64,000 bases of DNA from Meandrina meandrites (GCA_963693305.1 OY855904.1:17968496-18032495), one strand, 5' to 3'. Numbered from the stretch's first letter, positions 60,001-63,472 are shown. Notes: generated by a model not told the origin, from the sequence alone. Translations and numbers: made by a program.

Positions 60001-61396
60001 CAAATCAAAACAAATAATCATTAGCTAAGTAATGATTCTCTTGTTTACCAATTTCATTAACGAGATTTTAAACATCTCAGAACCATACTGTATACATAAT
60101 TTAAACGAGGAAAGCAGTTAGAAAAAATAAAGACAGGGGCCTCATATGAAGAGTGCAAGATAAAGAAAAATGTGTGGCATGGCACTGGATTTAACAAGTA
60201 TCGTCTGACAGTTCGTCGGGGTATCTCAACTATAACAATGATTGACTGTCTCACCAACGAGATCGAGTTTCGTTTCTTGGGCAAAGCGAATCCACGAGCG
60301 ATGATATATACAACTCAATATTTAATCAGAGCATTTATAAGATTATAGCTTTGAAGGGAAAAGCAACTTTAATTTTTTTTTGACAAATACACTGCTGATC
60401 GTTCAAATTTCATTCTCAATGAAGGTTCCTTTAGACAATACACCATTGTTTTAACCAAACAGTGACAGTATAGTAATCATTTCTAACATCCATCGATAAA
60501 AGCAGTTTTTGTTCGCAACATACCACATCAGTAGTACGGTTTTGAGCTTAAGAAATAAAACATATCTATCTTATCCATTCGCATTCAAACGCGCACCATG
60601 AATGTTTTGGACGTGAGTTTGTTTGTCAATGTGTTAGAGTACTAATGCTTTCAAAATCAATAAACCATTTGATAATGATGTGCAGTGCCTAAAACGTTCA
60701 CGAGCTCTCAGGACGGTTTACCCAACTGCATGGGTGTCGTAGGACAAATTTCTAGTCTGACATATTCGATTACAGGAGAGTAAAGGCTAACTACGATGGT
60801 TTTTGATTCTGTCACCTTGGACGGGTGGAGGAAGAACTGTTTTCACACTCACGCGATCTTTTAACAACTCACAAAGAAAAGTCGAACATTCGTGTGGATA
60901 TTTTGCACCGATTACTACACTTATTGAAGAAAACGCTGGTGAAGCAAGTTTGTTTCATTTCGCGAGCAAATAAAATCAGGAAAGTGCGAGATCCACGTAA
61001 AAGACACACAGTCCTGCGTTGTTGCGAGGAACATATATGAATTCTCAGTCGGGCAGATCATAGCGATTGCAATACTCGCACGCGGACTGCATGCCACGCA
61101 AACAATATTTGATTTCAGGCGTCTGCGTCAATATACTGCATCATTCTTACCTCCAGCTCCTGTATAGAGGTCATTAAAGCAGTTTACAAAACAGCAAAGA
61201 ATATTCTAATTGACATACTTGTAGGAACGGCAACGTCCCGGGACGAAACTCCATGCATCAGAAGCACGCATAATAGAATAGCCGTGCTAAGGCCCTGCAG
61301 ACTAGAAGAGAAATTACACAGTTGAATGATGTATACATGCAGTAGAGTGATTTTCTTGATCAAAACTCCAGTAGACTTAACTAACCAGGGAAACAT
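8766..61396 (-). CDS. Fibrillar procollagen alpha chain, type V/XI-like, 74 exons
   Basis: A complete fibrillar collagen gene of about 52.6 kb. The 74 exons placed here total 4845 nt (1614 residues plus stop). Module order: signal peptide (about 1-24), TSPN domain (about 32-240), minor triple helix (263-321), linker (322-344), major helix of 1014 residues (345-1358), telopeptide, furin-type site RKRR (1383-1386), COLFI C-propeptide to 1614. The product is a secreted matrix chain that trimerises through the C-propeptide and assembles into fibrils. TSPN plus a minor helix is the plan of clade B (types V and XI), also known in cnidarians and sponges. Exons of the helix are almost all 54 or 45 nt, start with a complete Gly codon and are phase 0. 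All splice sites used are GT-AG. I see no frame break. Exons 1, 2 and 8 are the least certain. The GPCR gene lies in intron 11. Confidence 0.95.
9026..9249. repeat. Foldback element in the last collagen intron
   Basis: The arms CTCGTCCCCAGAGGCCGCG (from 9026) and its near-exact inverse ending at 9249 extend about 57 bases each, with a few mismatches, around a roughly 110-base centre. A MITE-like insertion between exons 73 and 74. Confidence 0.85.
9351..9419. repeat. (GACT)n microsatellite
   Basis: About 16 near-perfect GACT/CTGA tetramers, followed by degenerate TGCCTGTC and GATTGATT units. Lies in the last collagen intron, about 60 bases from the exon 73 donor. A shorter relative, (ACTG)5, is at 36838-36858. 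Confidence 0.9.
9481..9690 (-). CDS. Collagen exon 73: COLFI beta-sandwich
   Basis: A 210-nt, phase 0-0 exon (TTTTTAG acceptor, CAG|GTACG donor). It reads [20 protein letters not shown], then [12 protein letters not shown] and [12 protein letters not shown], ending [13 protein letters not shown] and LQGAND are strong family signatures. NVT matches the conserved N-glycosylation site of procollagens. Two cysteines are only six residues apart, unlike the usual arrangement (see findings). Confidence 0.95.
10149..10217 (-). CDS. Collagen exon 72: COLFI middle
   Basis: A 69-nt, phase 0-0 exon (GACAG acceptor, GAG|GTAAC donor) reading [20 protein letters not shown] and GYE. It corresponds to the region with W(F)-GE/SE-(Y/F) of the family between the calcium-binding core and the QLTFLRLL segment. 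It is shorter than in vertebrate chains, consistent with the variable chain-recognition region lying here. Confidence 0.9.
10364..10442 (-). repeat. tRNA-like sequence (SINE head or tRNA pseudogene)
   Basis: Read on the minus strand it has an A-box-like TGGCCTAGGGG, about 35 bases on a B-box-like GCGTTCAAATCCT, and ends in an acceptor-like GCCAC. A standard cloverleaf with U33 cannot be drawn cleanly, so it is probably a tRNA-derived repeat rather than a functional tRNA. Confidence 0.5.
11028..11140 (-). CDS. Collagen exon 71: COLFI calcium-binding core
   Basis: A 113-nt exon, acceptor TGTTAG, donor CAG|GTACC. It encodes [29 protein letters not shown] and IFPDKDTKQ. This is the most conserved stretch of fibrillar C-propeptides: the WIDPN-GCN-DAI residues coordinate calcium in the known trimer structure, and three of the conserved cysteines are here. 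NFT is an extra N-glycosylation sequon. Confidence 0.95.
11857..12097 (-). CDS. Collagen exon 70: C-telopeptide, furin site, start of COLFI
   Basis: A 241-nt exon with a TTTTATGACAG acceptor, ending DG|GTACGT in phase 1. It reads [14 protein letters not shown] (telopeptide), then [13 protein letters not shown] with a dibasic RKRR site, then a short helical segment [15 protein letters not shown] and the family signature [13 protein letters not shown] with the first two COLFI cysteines. In type V collagen the C-propeptide is removed by a furin-like convertase, while types I-III use BMP1/tolloid; RKRR here points to the former. The heptad-like LKDEIESIK segment matches the trimerisation coiled coil. 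Confidence 0.92.
12451..14312 (-). CDS. Collagen exons 64-69: six consecutive 18-nt exons
   Basis: Exons 14295-14312 (GRAGLQ), 14154-14171 (GAKGDR), 13814-13831 (GSQGQR), 13362-13379 (GDQGQT), 13109-13126 (GPPGPP) and 12451-12468 (GPPGDI). Each is exactly 18 nt, two Gly-X-Y triplets, phase 0, with its own AG acceptor and GT donor (five GTAAG, one GTTTG). They supply the last 36 residues of the helix and bring the major helix to exactly 1014 residues, which strongly supports all six being real. Exons this small are below the usual limit for exon definition, so splicing probably relies on enhancers or intron definition; the introns between them are 123 to 640 bp. Confidence 0.9.
14581..19943 (-). 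CDS. Collagen exons 50-63: major helix, fourth block
   Basis: Fourteen 54-nt exons: 19890-19943, 19206-19259, 19067-19120, 18939-18992, 18599-18652, 17969-18022, 17844-17897, 17521-17574, 16978-17031, 16709-16762, 16181-16234, 15939-15992, 15390-15443, 14581-14634. Three RGD tripeptides occur: GDRGDP in 19206-19259, GPRGDD in 17969-18022 and GTRGDR in 16978-17031. In a native helix RGD is usually hidden from integrins. Exon 15939-15992 is rich in aromatic residues (GWPGFFGPT) at helix 925-933, where vertebrate fibrillar chains have the lysine 930 cross-link site. Confidence 0.95.
16317..16567. repeat. Dispersed about 250-bp family, copy 1
   Basis: Shares with 24429-24664, 44694-44952 and 55588-55780 the ordered blocks (T)CACTCTGGCCAATCACAA, AATCCAGTGAACCAATCAAA, ACTCGAAG, GCAAAGCGCGGGAAAACGTG and GATTGGTTT. 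Creates a long but meaningless open frame on the plus strand next to exon 60. Confidence 0.75.
19771..19849 (-). repeat. tRNA-like sequence in collagen intron
   Basis: On the minus strand: GTTAGCTCAGTTAG (A box), GGTTTAAATCCC (B box) and complementary GTGTC/GGACCAC-like ends. Looks like a tRNA-derived head of a short interspersed element. No body could be delimited. Confidence 0.5.
20059..26308 (-). CDS. Collagen exons 37-49: major helix, third block
   Basis: Exons: 26264-26308 (45), 26079-26123 (45), 25621-25674, 25460-25513, 25255-25308, 24721-24774, 24097-24150, 23311-23364, 22743-22796, 21836-21943 (108), 21321-21374, 21046-21099, 20059-20112; unmarked ones are 54 nt. The single 108-nt exon equals two 54-nt units and most simply reflects loss of one intron. 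Splice sites are consensus except the GTTTGT donor of 21321. All Gly-X-Y triplets are intact. Confidence 0.95.
20516..20655. repeat. Palindromic MITE (TAATAGGACTGAGTG arms)
   Basis: Arms of about 60 bases from TAATAGGACTGAGTG to its inverse CACTCAGTCCTATTA, with the motif ATCATACTCGTGATTAA mirrored inside, and a small GC-rich loop (CCCGCTACGCGG). Same design as the element at 37971-38110. Confidence 0.85.
23729..23965. repeat. Foldback MITE (AAGGCCCGTTTACACAGGC ends)
   Basis: Terminal inverted repeats AAGGCCCGTTTACACAGGC and its inverse; internal inverted blocks GAAGTTGCAT, CTCCTGCGATATCG and GGCGATAAAATCGCC. The internal GCGAT/ATCGC repeats make several nested hairpins. Confidence 0.85.
24429..24664. 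repeat. Dispersed about 250-bp family, copy 2 (complete ends)
   Basis: The best-preserved copy: it begins TGAGTGTCGAAA and ends with the inverse TTTTCGACACTCA, giving the family its terminal inverted repeat. Inside are CACTCTAGCCAATTACAA, CAATCCAGTGAAGCAACC and GCGAAGCGCGGGAGAACGTG. It ends about 55 bases from collagen exon 42. Confidence 0.8.
24968..25137 (-). repeat. tRNA-like core enclosed by a 32-bp inverted repeat
   Basis: Core 25014-25088 on the minus strand has a 6/7 acceptor stem (GTCTCCC with TGGAGGC), D arm TAGCTCAGTGG, and T arm ATGGGTTCGACTCCCGT. The anticodon loop (AGTATCT) lacks U33. Arms 24968-24999 and 25106-25137 (ATGAAGAAGC...AAATTTCTCGA) are inverse to each other. Either a tRNA gene carried in a palindrome or a tRNA-derived foldback repeat. 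Confidence 0.6.
26811..27312. repeat. About 500-bp element with about 95-bp terminal inverted repeats
   Basis: The left end GGTAATATCAGAAACCCATA...AAGTACCATATTTGG is mirrored by CCAAATATGGTACTT...GAGTTTCTGGTAATATT at the right. No transposase frame inside; a non-autonomous DNA element in intron 36. Confidence 0.8.
27711..35295 (-). CDS. Collagen exons 21-36: major helix, second block
   Basis: Exons: 35251-35295 (45), 34892-34945, 34176-34220 (45; unusual GTTGGT donor), 33787-33840, 33158-33211, 32511-32564, 31894-31947, 31431-31484, 30818-30862 (45), 30150-30203, 29731-29775 (45), 29111-29164, 28556-28609, 28406-28459, 27862-27915, 27711-27764; unmarked ones are 54 nt. Every exon is an integral number of Gly-X-Y triplets in phase 0. 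The charged triplets (GER, GEK, GDR, GPK) typical of fibril-forming chains are spread throughout. No glycine is substituted. Confidence 0.95.
27980..28070. repeat. (AAT)n microsatellite
   Basis: About 19 perfect AAT/TAA trimers followed by an interrupted tail. It produces an artificial poly-asparagine frame on the plus strand. A second (AAT)n tract is at 41440-41490. Confidence 0.95.
28684..28762. repeat. Dispersed repeat, copy 1 (AGCCCTGGGCTTAT type)
   Basis: Shares, in inverse orientation, the blocks GCCCTGGGCT, TTTCAGGTGGGCT and TTCAGGGAGGGCTTAT with 44199-44291. Boundaries are only approximate; the fuller copy is the second one. Confidence 0.55.
29347..29641 (+). repeat. tRNA-derived SINE
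   Basis: The head has A box TGGCCTAATGG (29356-29366) and B box GGGTTCGAGCCCT (29398-29410) at the right spacing for pol III. A conserved-looking body follows: GTTCTTGGGCAAGACACTTT, GCCTCTCTCCACCCAGGTGT, GGTACCGGCG, and a tail near GGCCACTTGGCTC. Body blocks of this kind occur in SINE families shared across distant animals. It sits in intron 31 in opposite orientation to the collagen. Confidence 0.85.
30284..30362 (-). repeat. tRNA-like sequence in collagen intron
   Basis: On the minus strand: GTATCTCAGTGG (A box), GATTCAAATCCTG (B box) and a near-complementary TCCTGTG/GTTTGGAGA end pair with mismatches. Probably a degenerate tRNA-derived repeat. Confidence 0.45.
35296..37648 (-). other. Collagen intron 20, repeat-rich (2.35 kb)
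   Basis: No exon found. It contains a short (ACTG)n at 36838-36858, motif pairs GACTAAGAG near 35637 and 36878 that may bound an inserted element of about 1.3 kb, and a direct tandem duplication at 37110-37612. No transposase or reverse-transcriptase frame was seen. Confidence 0.5.
37110..37612. repeat. Degenerate direct repeat, about 240-bp period, about 2.2 units
   Basis: TTTTGTTGACCAGTTGTTGAATAA and CTTGCAGAATATCATCTGAT-ttag in the first unit recur as TTTGTTGACAATTATTTGTTGAATAA and CTTGCAGAATATCACTTGAT-ttag in the second. A third start (GATAATTGTTA) lies near 37602. Confidence 0.6.
37649..52855 (-). CDS. Collagen exons 9-20: N-terminal part of major helix
   Basis: Exons: 52808-52855 (48 nt; one Pro then [15 protein letters not shown]), 52541-52594, 51751-51804, 45338-45391, 44409-44462, 42949-43002, 41508-41552 (45), 40122-40175, 39176-39220 (45), 38271-38324, 37829-37873 (45), 37649-37702; the others are 54 nt. 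All begin with a Gly codon (after the first Pro) and keep unbroken Gly-X-Y. Exon 13 (44409-44462) has [12 protein letters not shown] at helix 76-87. Exon 15 (41508-41552) ends GLPGER at helix 115-120, a form of the GxOGER integrin-binding motif of vertebrate collagens. Introns are large; the GPCR is in the 6.4-kb intron between 45391 and 51751. Confidence 0.95.
37971..38110. repeat. Palindromic MITE (GTAATTGAACTT arms)
   Basis: Arms GTAATTGAACTTCATGTTGTGCAATTTTGG and the inverse CCAAATTGCACAACACAAAGTTCGATTATC flank an inner inverted ATCATACTTGTGA / TCACGCGTATGAT pair and a loop GCGTTGCATGC. Structurally parallel to 20516-20655. Confidence 0.85.
39603..39738. repeat. Short foldback repeat (TTCCAGAAAAAATCCATACCC arms)
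   Basis: TTCCAGAAAAAATCCATAC near 39603 is inverse to GTATGGATATTTTCTGGAA near 39719. Related fragments (TTCCAGAAAATGCCGATAC at about 39815; ATATTTTCTGGAACCACACA at about 40050) lie nearby. Confidence 0.7.
41440..41490. repeat. (AAT)n microsatellite
   Basis: About 16 AAT trimers just 18 bases from the donor side of collagen exon 15. Confidence 0.95.
41790..42905. repeat. 1.1-kb polypurine (plus) / polypyrimidine (minus) tract
   Basis: Almost pure A+G on the plus strand for over 1100 bases, including a poly(G) run at about 42757-42774. It lies inside collagen intron 14, so the pre-mRNA is C/U-rich here. The long Leu/Phe/Ser- and Arg/Lys-rich frames across it are composition artefacts. Such tracts can adopt triplex (H-DNA) structures. 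Confidence 0.9.
43111..43307. repeat. Foldback MITE (AACAAATAGATTCCATTTTG ends)
   Basis: Arms of about 85 bases, AACAAATAGATTCCATTTTGCC...GACGTCAAAATGCGGTAAGAAC, with a nearly exact inverse copy. The loop contains CCCACGAGCCGCTAGGCGAGTGGG, itself a small hairpin. Confidence 0.88.
43826..43911 (+). promoter_or_regulatory. Promoter-like cluster: CRE, CCAAT, TATA
   Basis: TGACGTCA at 43826, CCAAT at 43871 and TATAAAAG at 43904 lie in order and at plausible spacing on the plus strand inside collagen intron 13. The plus frame that follows (to 44113) has no recognisable domain. Motifs this short can occur by chance, and CCAATCACA also occurs in the local repeat family. Confidence 0.25.
44199..44291. 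repeat. Dispersed repeat, copy 2 (AGCCCTGGGCTTAT type)
   Basis: Inverse of the copy at 28684-28762: AAGCCCTCCCTGAAAATGAGCCCACCTAAAAGG and AAGCCCAGGGCTTAT blocks in the same order. Confidence 0.55.
44694..44952. repeat. Dispersed about 250-bp family, copy 3
   Basis: Blocks GCTCTGGTCAATCACAAAGG, AACTAGAAGAAAATACATCTAGCCG, AAAGCGCGG, GGTTGGTTTTGTCTTCACTT and AAAGTGGCACGGGTATT match copies 1 and 2. It lacks the clear terminal inverted repeat of copy 2. Confidence 0.7.
45784..45856. repeat. Small inverted repeat (GCGCGCGTTGGATATG)
   Basis: GCGCGCGTTGGATATG is mirrored by CATATCCAACAAGCGCGA about 45 bases on; the inside has ACTATCTC. Short hairpin, probably a MITE remnant. Confidence 0.6.
47649..48581 (+). 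CDS. Class A (rhodopsin-like) orphan GPCR, intronless, nested
   Basis: A 310-residue frame with seven hydrophobic segments. Landmarks: two N-terminal sequons (NSS, NAS), TM1 with N56, TM2 LAVAD (D84), TM3 cysteine C114, an ERH triplet (141-143) in place of DRY, TM6 SFLP, and NPVLY (295-299) in TM7 followed by a helix-8-like YRDRRYR. A partner cysteine in the second extracellular loop is not seen, so the usual TM3-ECL2 disulfide seems absent. It lies on the opposite strand inside collagen intron 11. The frame stops at TAG directly after RRYRDAC; one base more would continue into LEMLNIKKP and the long tail at 48582-49576, so the receptor has either a one-base deletion (real or an assembly error) or a truncated tail. 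Ligand unknown. Confidence 0.88.
   Translation: MNSSKTDLAANASSQLLYEFFCPVRPKNMWDLSERIMFKTTAAITLVMCPITILLNIFVILAVRRDRMLKNSSNILLESLAVADVLIGAVSMPLTISINVLALRKQFFSPDVFCRIAFVKEMILGIGSTSSLYHLVVIAWERHVAITKWREYKVIVTKGRVKKNAIIVWLVAVLKSIPLRIMRLVGVQSKYMVVVNIVYFLPGIMCIILIIHFYIVVYFGVRKRNINTISEVRSLIKAKLASKVAKTTAILTGAVVISFLPTMALLFFGNAFSVLRRSSYFRWSTMMIHLNSVINPVLYCYRDRRYRDAC
48582..50683 (+). pseudogene. Out-of-frame GPCR tail with six tandem coding repeats
   Basis: The continuation of the receptor C-tail lies one base out of frame. From 48866 it is made of six degenerate units: A 48866-49168 (303), B 49169-49492 (324), C 49493-49753 (261), D 49754-50093 (340), E 50094-50355 (262), F 50356-50683 (328). Shared motifs are [36 protein letters not shown], QxKSxQ and [19 protein letters not shown]. 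Units A, B and the first part of C are open. C has an in-frame TAG where others have CAG, D has a one-base frameshift after RSRHH, E has a TGA, F regains an open frame. C+D and E+F are alike, so a 600-bp dimer was duplicated. The product would be strongly basic. No known domain is recognised. Confidence 0.6.
51257..51422. repeat. MITE family (ATAGGCCATTTTCGAGTTACC end), copy 1
   Basis: Starts ATAGGCCATTTTCGAGTTACC, then GCCTCTGTGTCAAAACGAGT, CGAAACCATTCATATGAAAATG and the inverse half ATTTGAATGGTTTCGCAC...ACTCGTTTTGAAAATGAGGC. The far terminus is missing. Copy 2 at 59035-59222 is in the opposite orientation and complete. Confidence 0.8.
53632..53697 (-). CDS. Collagen exon 8: non-collagenous linker (predicted)
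   Basis: A 66-nt open block with a TGCAG acceptor, a strong GTAAGT donor and phase 0 at both ends. It lies between the minor-helix exon 7 and the first major-helix exon. It reads [14 protein letters not shown] then LVVEPPSV, not a Gly-X-Y repeat. Its position and composition fit the NC linker/N-telopeptide that joins minor and major helices. If it were skipped, only IYVP would separate the two helices. The alternative is that it is a decayed collagen exon that is no longer spliced. Confidence 0.55.
54103..55866 (-). CDS. Collagen exons 5-7: minor triple helix
   Basis: Exon 5 is 55825-55866 (42 nt, [14 protein letters not shown]). Exon 6 is 54778-54840 (63 nt, 21 residues from [10 protein letters not shown] to GERGSQ). 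Exon 7 is 54103-54174 (72 nt, [18 protein letters not shown] then GDGIYV). All are phase 0-0. Together they give about 54 residues of continuous Gly-X-Y before the repeat breaks at GDGIYV. A short N-terminal helix between the TSPN domain and the major helix is standard for fibrillar procollagens. The run of GPP triplets in exon 7 should make it thermally stable. Confidence 0.88.
54612..54681. repeat. Inverted repeat AGACGTTTCGGGTGTAT
   Basis: AGACGTTTCGGGTGTAT and the inverse ATACACCCGAAAAGTCT enclose CCTTCTTCAGAGTCCACTGAATAAG. Small hairpin in intron 6/7. Confidence 0.6.
55588..55780. repeat. Dispersed about 250-bp family, copy 4
   Basis: AATCCAGTGAACCAATCAAA, CCTCGAAGCAAATACATGTAG, CACGAAGCGCGGGAAGACGTG and TGACGATTTGTTTTAAG match copies 1-3. 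Ends are not preserved. It lies about 45 bases from collagen exon 5. Confidence 0.7.
56095..56405. repeat. 21-bp minisatellite, about 13-14 units
   Basis: Units like GGATTTTCCTGTTGGGCTAGT repeat in tandem with substitutions (one unit slightly shorter, one with a 4-base insertion CTAG). Because 21 is a multiple of three, a false Asp-Phe-Pro-Val-Gly-Leu heptapeptide repeat appears on the plus strand. Lies in intron 4. Confidence 0.9.
56989..57121. repeat. Foldback of TATCCACTGGATA units plus TTAGGG-like repeats
   Basis: Four half-units GATAACACTGTCCACTGGATAA / CTATCCAGTGGATA / CTATCCACTGGATAGTGATT form nested hairpins (56989-57096). They are directly followed by TTAGGGTTAGAGTTAGGGTTAGGG (57097-57120 region), an interstitial telomere-like stretch, 65 bases from collagen exon 4. 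Confidence 0.75.
57185..57349 (-). CDS. Collagen exon 4: end of TSPN domain
   Basis: A 165-nt, phase 0-0 exon (TTTTTTCAG acceptor, TAT|GTAAGT donor). It begins [11 protein letters not shown] and contains YCTDFTPDC, the closing strand and cysteine pair that in types V/XI appear as QQL(L/F)...YCEHYSPDC. About 25 polar residues follow, ending NNVRY, in the place of the clade B variable region, here much reduced. Confidence 0.92.
57629..58155 (-). CDS. Collagen exon 3: main TSPN domain exon
   Basis: A 527-nt exon, acceptor ...CTCTCAG and donor AAG|GTATGAG. It encodes residues about 32-206, a thrombospondin-N/laminin-G-like jelly-roll domain. Recognisable family landmarks are ETTGLCESR near the start, [36 protein letters not shown] and LSLDC. 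These match in order the N-terminal propeptide domain of types V and XI collagen. In those chains the domain is retained after processing or removed late, projects from the fibril surface and limits fibril diameter; the same role is likely here but is not shown by sequence. One N-glycosylation sequon (NTT) is present. Confidence 0.92.
58156..61218 (-). other. Collagen intron 2 (3.1 kb)
   Basis: Separates the signal peptide from the TSPN exon. It carries the MITE at 59035-59222. Open frames are short and mostly inside that repeat. No further collagen exon was found; the TSPN domain already appears complete at its N-terminus. Confidence 0.6.
59035..59222. repeat. MITE family (ATAGGCCATTTCCGAGTTACC end), copy 2
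   Basis: Complete foldback from TATAGGCCACTTCCGAGT to ACTCGGAAATGGCCTAT/A, with ATTTTCAAAACGAGT and ACTCGTTTTGAAACAGAGGC as the inner inverted pair. Same family as 51257-51422. Confidence 0.85.
61219..61396 (-). CDS. Collagen exons 1-2: start codon and signal peptide
   Basis: Exon 2 (61219-61301) follows a TTTCTCTTCTAG acceptor and ends at an ACAA|GTATGT donor. It encodes most of a signal peptide. Exon 1 (61386-61396) is only 11 nt, starting at ATG 61396 and ending at TG|GTTAGT. Joined, they read [18 protein letters not shown] followed by MHGVSS, a good secretion signal, then RDVAVPT, and the last base is in the right phase for exon 3. Reading straight through the intron would put 35 extra residues before the hydrophobic core, so splicing is preferred. 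The tiny first coding exon is inferred; a different upstream exon is possible. Confidence 0.55.
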
Positions 61397-62902
61397 GGCT
61401 GGCGTCTGTTTCGGCCCAGCTACGAGACCGCAAATGCTGCAATTTTATCCGCGGTGGAAGGTGAGTTCAACAGAGAGCAGTTCAGTAGTCATGTACGGTG
61501 TATTGTTGGGTGAAAGTCTATCCGCTGATTGGTCCAATGTTACGCGGGTAATTTTACACATTTCAGTTTTCTCGCGCGCGCGATGCGATCAAGTATTTTG
61601 AAAAAAGCCAGAAGAGAAAAAGAACGATAAAACACGATCACTGATCAATTCGTGGAAGAATAGTTTTATTCCTTGGAGAGAGTAGTTCAATTTTGTTTTC
61701 GTTGTCTCTCATCGTGGCCGGTTACGCGCTTCTTTATCTTTTATCTCGAAAACAACTTACCGTAAATGATCTAATAAACGCCCACTCTCAAATAAACGCC
61801 TCATATCTAATAAGACCCCCCCCCCCCCCCTTGAGATACAAAGTTTGTATTAGACGCTCCCCTCTGTTCCCGTGTCTAATAGACGCCCCTCCCAACAATC
61901 GCCTCAACCATCGGAGAGGCCAATAATGCCAACATGATTGGCCCCGATGACGATGAAGACATCGATATCAAACTATGAACGACATCTCGGTGCAGATTGG
62001 ATTAGTCTCCTACTCACAAACTCTGGTTTCTATCTTACTCCGCGAGCAAACAACGCGTCCTATTTGTTTTATTGACGTTAAAGTGAAATAAACGCCTCTC
62101 TCTAATAAACGCCTCATATCTATTTAACGCCCCTCCTAGGACTCCTTAAATTTATAGACGCCCCGGGCGTTTATTAGATCATTTACGGTATTCGATAAAT
62201 AAATGTTTTGGGAGCCGCCATCATTTAATTTCAGCTGGAATAGACTTCGTACACACTAGGCGGAGGCCCGGAGTAAAATGGTGGGGATGCGGATTGAAAA
62301 AGTACATTTTCGGCCTCGCAGACGTCGACTGCCAGCATTTACTCTTTTCCCTATAGGTGATGGCAAAACATAGAGGAAAAATGCAGACGCACGAAAACCA
62401 GGCAAGCGTCTGGCCCGGCATTTTCTTCGCTACTCGCTCGACTTCTGTGGGCCTTACTTATTGCGCTAAGTCAGTAAGATCCTGCTCGCCATCTCCGGAG
62501 TCCCAGTCCATTCTCTTGACCTGCCACTGTTTCCCGACGTTACAACCAGCAGCCCGGTAGAAACAGCAGGCGTTTTCATTACTAGAATGTAAACCAAAAT
62601 AGTCGTTTCTACGGGCTCTTACAAATGAACTTGGTAGTATAAATTGCAGTAATTTTGCCTCGTTTTAATAAACGAGGCGATAATCACCTCTTCCAGAATT
62701 TGCTAAGAAATCTTCGTCTGTGGCGACTTTTTGGGCGAAAAAAGAAATCACTTTGGTTACAAGTCGAGGGCTCCCGAAGGGTGCCCGAGGGTTCCCGACG
62801 GGCCTCCGACGGAAGGGCTGCTGGAATAGTTTTGGCGCCAAAACATCACAAAGCTTTCCGCGCCGTGCCTGACAAATGACAACTTGACAGTCCTTAATCA
62901 AA
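61397..62902. other. Intergenic region between divergent genes
   Basis: Lies between the collagen start (minus) and the ORF at 62903 (plus), so it should hold both promoters. Seen: a TA-rich TATAAAT at about 62639 on the plus strand, the MITE at 61758-62190, GC-rich GCGCGCGCG at about 61573, and a direct repeat of GGGC/TCCCGA(C/G)GG units near 62770-62815. The frames across it carry no domain. Confidence 0.5.
61758..62190. repeat. 433-bp TIR element with internal TCTAATAAACGCC repeats
   Basis: Terminal inverted repeats TACCGTAAATGATCTAATAA-acgcc and the inverse at 62166-62190. Variants of TCTAATAAACGCC recur at least seven times inside, on the same strand, including near both ends. A 14-base poly(C) run is at about 61808-61822. 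No transposase. Confidence 0.85.
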
Positions 62903-63472
62903 ATGGCAGGAAAGAAGAATCGTAAACGACGCACTGGCTCGAAAAAGAAAGTTACCAAAGAGAATATTAACGAAGGAATTGTTGTATGTGAAGAAAAGAA
63001 ACCCAAATTAGATGACGATTTGGAAGGGCAGGCTGAACAGTCAGAGAAGCACGCACAAGAACCGAATTTCGAAACAGCAATTGCCGATACAAACAGCGAC
63101 GTTTCTGAAGTCAAAGATTTGCAGACAGAAGAGAACAAATACGTTCCACCGTTTACTCGCAAAGCGAACAGGAAATTGCACAGAGACAGATGTCCTGTTT
63201 CTCCCGATGTGAAAACAACGCGACCAAAACGGCCATGGAATGGGAGCAAACAGAATTCGAAAGAAGCTCAACAAAGCCCAGGTGCTCAACAAACCAATGA
63301 TGTCACAAGTACGAAGGACTCGCCAAAGGTGCATTTACAATGTTTTACATACGCACAAGTACAGTTTAGGCGTCCAGTGAAAAGATATAATCGTCCAGCT
63401 CTTAAAGGTGGCTCGAAGGGGTTTAGATATTCCCGTCCTTGGTATTCATTGCAGCTACACCACGAACGCTGA
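62903..63472 (+). CDS. Unrecognised basic, Lys/Arg-rich protein, 189 aa
   Basis: ATG 62903 is in a strong context (AAAATGG). The protein begins with a nuclear-localisation-like basic block (GKKNRKRRTGSKKK), continues with an acidic/polar segment (residues 30-75), then KYVPPFTRKANRKLHRDRC (79-97), RPKRPWNG, a Gln/Ser-rich linker, and an aromatic-basic end FTYAQVQFRRPVKRYNRP and FRYSRPWYSLQLHHER. No family is recognised; it looks like a mostly disordered nuclear or RNA-associated protein. The stop TGA overlaps a donor-like TGAG|GTAAAC, and a palindrome begins four bases later, so the natural C-terminus may have been altered or the gene may have a 3' UTR intron. Confidence 0.6.
   Translation: MAGKKNRKRRTGSKKKVTKENINEGIVVCEEKKPKLDDDLEGQAEQSEKHAQEPNFETAIADTNSDVSEVKDLQTEENKYVPPFTRKANRKLHRDRCPVSPDVKTTRPKRPWNGSKQNSKEAQQSPGAQQTNDVTSTKDSPKVHLQCFTYAQVQFRRPVKRYNRPALKGGSKGFRYSRPWYSLQLHHER

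Noticed and set aside
62655..62879. 74-codon frame upstream of the 62903 gene
   Set aside because: Low-complexity GGGTTCCCGA-type repeats generate it; the start at 62903 has far better context.
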